DNA from: Microbacterium oleivorans
GTDB lineage: Bacteria; Actinomycetota; Actinomycetes; Actinomycetales; Microbacteriaceae
Direction: 5' to 3'
DNA length: 64,000 bases
Assembly: GCF_001644225.1 (NCBI RefSeq)
Contig: NZ_LSTV01000005.1
Span: forward strand, 336,387 to 400,386
In this document: positions 62,328 through 64,000 of the stretch, piece by piece
Layout of the letters: every line of letters starts with the position of its first letter
How positions within the stretch are numbered: the first letter of the stretch is position 1
Position numbers and translations under genes: made by a program
Notes under the pieces: generated by a model
What the model was told of the DNA's origin: nothing
Seen by the model: only the letters and a program-made list of their open reading frames with translations
The model's database searches: none

Positions 62328-63223
62328 GCCTCCTGACCCGTACGAACGGCGCCCTGGCGACCGACCTGCCGAAGACCCGCGGACCGCGCGAGAGCATCCT
62401 GTCGCGCACCGCCGCCCTGCTGGTCATGGGCGTGTTCACGCTCTACTTCCTCGTGCCGATCTGGTGGCTGTTCATCGCCTCGACGAAGGACCGCGGCCAG
62501 CTCCTGACCACCAACGCGCTGTGGTTCGCCGACTGGAACCTGTTCGCCAACATCGGCGACCTCGTCTCGTACAACAACGGCATCTACTTCCGCTGGCTGC
62601 TCAACAGCCTCGCCTACGCCGGCCTCGGGGCGCTGCTCGCGACCGTCTTCGCCGGCATGGCGGGCTACGCGCTGGGCAAGTACAACTTCCGCGGCCGCGA
62701 GGCGTTCTTCAACATCGTCCTCGGCGGCGTGCTGGTCCCTGCGACCGCCCTCGCCCTGCCGCTGTTCCTGCTGTTCAGCCAGGTGAACCTGACGAACACA
62801 TTCTGGTCGGTGCTGCTCCCCAGCATCGTCAGCCCGTTCGGCGTCTACCTGGCCCGCATCTACGCGTCGTCGTCGGTGCCCGACGAGCTCATCGAGGCGG
62901 CGCGCCTGGACGGCTCGGGCGAGGTGCGCACGTTCTTCACGGTGTCGACACGTCTCATGGCGCCGGCGCTCGTGACGATCTTCCTCTTCCAGTTCGTCTC
63001 GATCTGGAACAACTTCTTCCTGCCGCTGATCATGCTGCGCAGCCAGGAGCTGTTCCCGGTCACGTACGGCCTCTACACGTGGAACACGCAGCTCAACCAG
63101 ATCCCCGAGCTGCGGACCTACGTGCTGGTCGGCGCGTTCCTGTCGATCGTGCCGCTCATCGTCGCTTTCCTCTTGCTTCAGCGCTTCTGGCGCAACGGAC
63201 TCGGCACCGGTTCCGTGAAGTGA
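62324..63223 (+). CDS. Sugar ABC transporter permease (MalG/UgpE type)
   Basis: A 299-residue permease with six membrane segments. YFLVPIWWLFIASTKDRGQL is typical of the MalG class, and the EAA motif is IEAARLDGSGEVRTFFTVSTRLMAPAL. It pairs with the preceding permease to form the channel for the galactoside importer. Translation is coupled through an ATGA overlap. A hairpin follows its stop. Confidence 0.94.
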   Translation: MSLLTRTNGALATDLPKTRGPRESILSRTAALLVMGVFTLYFLVPIWWLFIASTKDRGQLLTTNALWFADWNLFANIGDLVSYNNGIYFRWLLNSLAYAGLGALLATVFAGMAGYALGKYNFRGREAFFNIVLGGVLVPATALALPLFLLFSQVNLTNTFWSVLLPSIVSPFGVYLARIYASSSVPDELIEAARLDGSGEVRTFFTVSTRLMAPALVTIFLFQFVSIWNNFFLPLIMLRSQELFPVTYGLYTWNTQLNQIPELRTYVLVGAFLSIVPLIVAFLLLQRFWRNGLGTGSVK

Positions 63224-63229
63224 GTTCCC

Positions 63230-63250
63230 GCCGCGGGCGGACCCCGCGGC
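63230..63250 (+). promoter_or_regulatory. Hairpin between permease and binding-protein genes
   Basis: GCCGCGGG and CCCGCGGC form an 8-bp stem with a 5-nt loop just after the permease stop. It may protect the 3' end of the upstream mRNA or cause partial termination before the binding-protein gene. Confidence 0.5.
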
Positions 63251-63305
63251 ATCCCTGCAGTACCCGTTCCTGTCACACCCGATCAATGATCAGATTGGAA
63301 ATCCC

Positions 63306-64000
63306 ATGCAGCACACCAAGAAGGCAGTCGTCGCCGGCGTCGCACTGCTCACGGCGTTCACCCTGGCCGGCTGCGCCGGCGGCAATGGCGGCACCGGCAA
63401 CGGCGGCGGCGGCGCAGCCGACCCCGCGGCCTGCGCCCCGTCGGACGGCAAGGTCACCCTCGACTTCACCTCGTGGATCCCCGGCATCGAGGACGTCGTG
63501 AAGATGTGGAACGACGAGAACCCCGACATCCAGGTCAAGGTCCAGACTGGCCCCAACGGCAACTCCGGCACCTACTCGAGCTTCTTCAGCCAGCTCGAGG
63601 CCGGCAACGCGCCCGACCTCGGCCAGATCGAGTACGACGCGCTGTCGAGCTTCCGCGTGCAGGACGGTCTCGAGGACCTGGCCGCGTGCGAGGACGTCGC
63701 CGCCGCCAAGGACGAGTTCATCCCATGGACCTGGAACCAGGTCACGCTCGGCACCGACGGCGTCTACGGCATCCCGCAGGACTCCGGCCCCATGGCGCTG
63801 TTCTACCGCTCCGACCTGTTCGAGCAGAACGGCATCGACGTCCCCACCACGTGGGACGAGTACAAGGAGGCCGCCAAGAAGGTGCGCGAGGCCGGTGGGT
63901 ACATCACCAACTTCTCGACCGCCGACATCAACCAGTTCGCCGGCTTCGTCTGGCAGACCGGTGGCGACTGGTTCTCCAACGACGGCAGCTCCTGGAAGGT
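63306..64000 (+). CDS. Sugar ABC transporter substrate-binding lipoprotein (3' part missing)
   Basis: The start of a family 1 solute-binding protein for the galactoside importer. MQHTKKAVVAGVALLTAFTLAGCAGG gives a lipoprotein signal with lipobox LAGC, followed by a Gly-rich linker. VTLDFTSWIPGIEDVVKMWNDENPDIQVKVQTGP and the later ALFYRSDLFEQNGIDVPTTWDEYKEAAKKV are classic for sugar-binding proteins. About 231 codons are visible before the window ends. GGAAA lies upstream of the ATG. It is unusual only in being the last rather than first gene of the operon. Confidence 0.92.
   Translation, partial: MQHTKKAVVAGVALLTAFTLAGCAGGNGGTGNGGGGAADPAACAPSDGKVTLDFTSWIPGIEDVVKMWNDENPDIQVKVQTGPNGNSGTYSSFFSQLEAGNAPDLGQIEYDALSSFRVQDGLEDLAACEDVAAAKDEFIPWTWNQVTLGTDGVYGIPQDSGPMALFYRSDLFEQNGIDVPTTWDEYKEAAKKVREAGGYITNFSTADINQFAGFVWQTGGDWFSNDGSSWK

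Overview
This window is bacterial chromosome of very high G+C content (about 70%) with almost all third codon positions G or C. Gene content and style point to an actinobacterium of the family Microbacteriaceae, most likely Microbacterium: a treX-treY-treZ operon, an Lhr/Nei pair, several LacI-controlled sugar loci, lipoprotein sugar-binding proteins, Ig-like repeat secreted enzymes, many transcripts that appear leaderless, and the word GGATGCC/GGCATCC recurring everywhere. I see no rRNA, tRNA, phage, transposase or CRISPR. The genus assignment is inference from style, not from a marker gene.

Layout. 1-1975: the 5' part of a sugar-binding lipoprotein gene, divergent from a LacI regulator, with a shared palindromic operator. 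1985-3264: a small (p)ppGpp synthetase and an unknown protein. 3334-9607: glgX(treX)-treY-treZ, an overlapping operon turning glycogen or maltodextrin into trehalose. 9684-14177: membrane proteins, a glutamine amidotransferase, an HTH-less LysR effector-domain protein, a secreted nuclease, a hexapeptide protein, YitT and an ABM monooxygenase. 14185-22454: Nei-type glycosylase, giant helicase Lhr, an ABC-F ATPase with an attenuator-like leader, and an esterase. 22547-33261: NUDIX-like protein, threonine aldolase, MFS transporter, a conserved unknown protein opposite an Lrp regulator, a lipid-kinase-like protein, a NarL-type two-component system and a MacB/FtsX-type ABC exporter. 33319-39030: a small unknown protein, a domain-permuted GH3 beta-glucosidase behind a CebR-type operator, ComB, SprT-like, TPR-like and spermidine-synthase-like genes. 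39180-45108: an oligopeptide ABC transporter (lipoprotein, two permeases, a separate fused double ATPase) around a 440-bp repeat-rich spacer.

45179-51386 holds the complete Leloir route: galT-galK with a divergent LacI regulator and two operators, then galE and pgm. 51448-55496: LysR regulator divergent from an EamA transporter, pheA and a luciferase-like monooxygenase. 55549-64000: a galactoside locus with a secreted esterase-like modular protein, its LacI regulator, a GH42 beta-galactosidase, two sugar permeases and a binding lipoprotein running off the window. At least five sites of the form CTGTGnACGTnCACAG lie at the promoters of this locus. Together the right-hand 20 kb can take up galactosides, hydrolyse them and convert galactose to glucose 6-phosphate.

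The non-coding sequence is also notable. There are two families of palindromic intergenic repeats (an 82-bp nested palindrome, two copies; a 45-bp hairpin element, four copies), a 31-bp tandem array, long perfect hairpins between convergent genes, and about 28 genes whose start codon lies 6-7 nt behind a -10-like hexamer.
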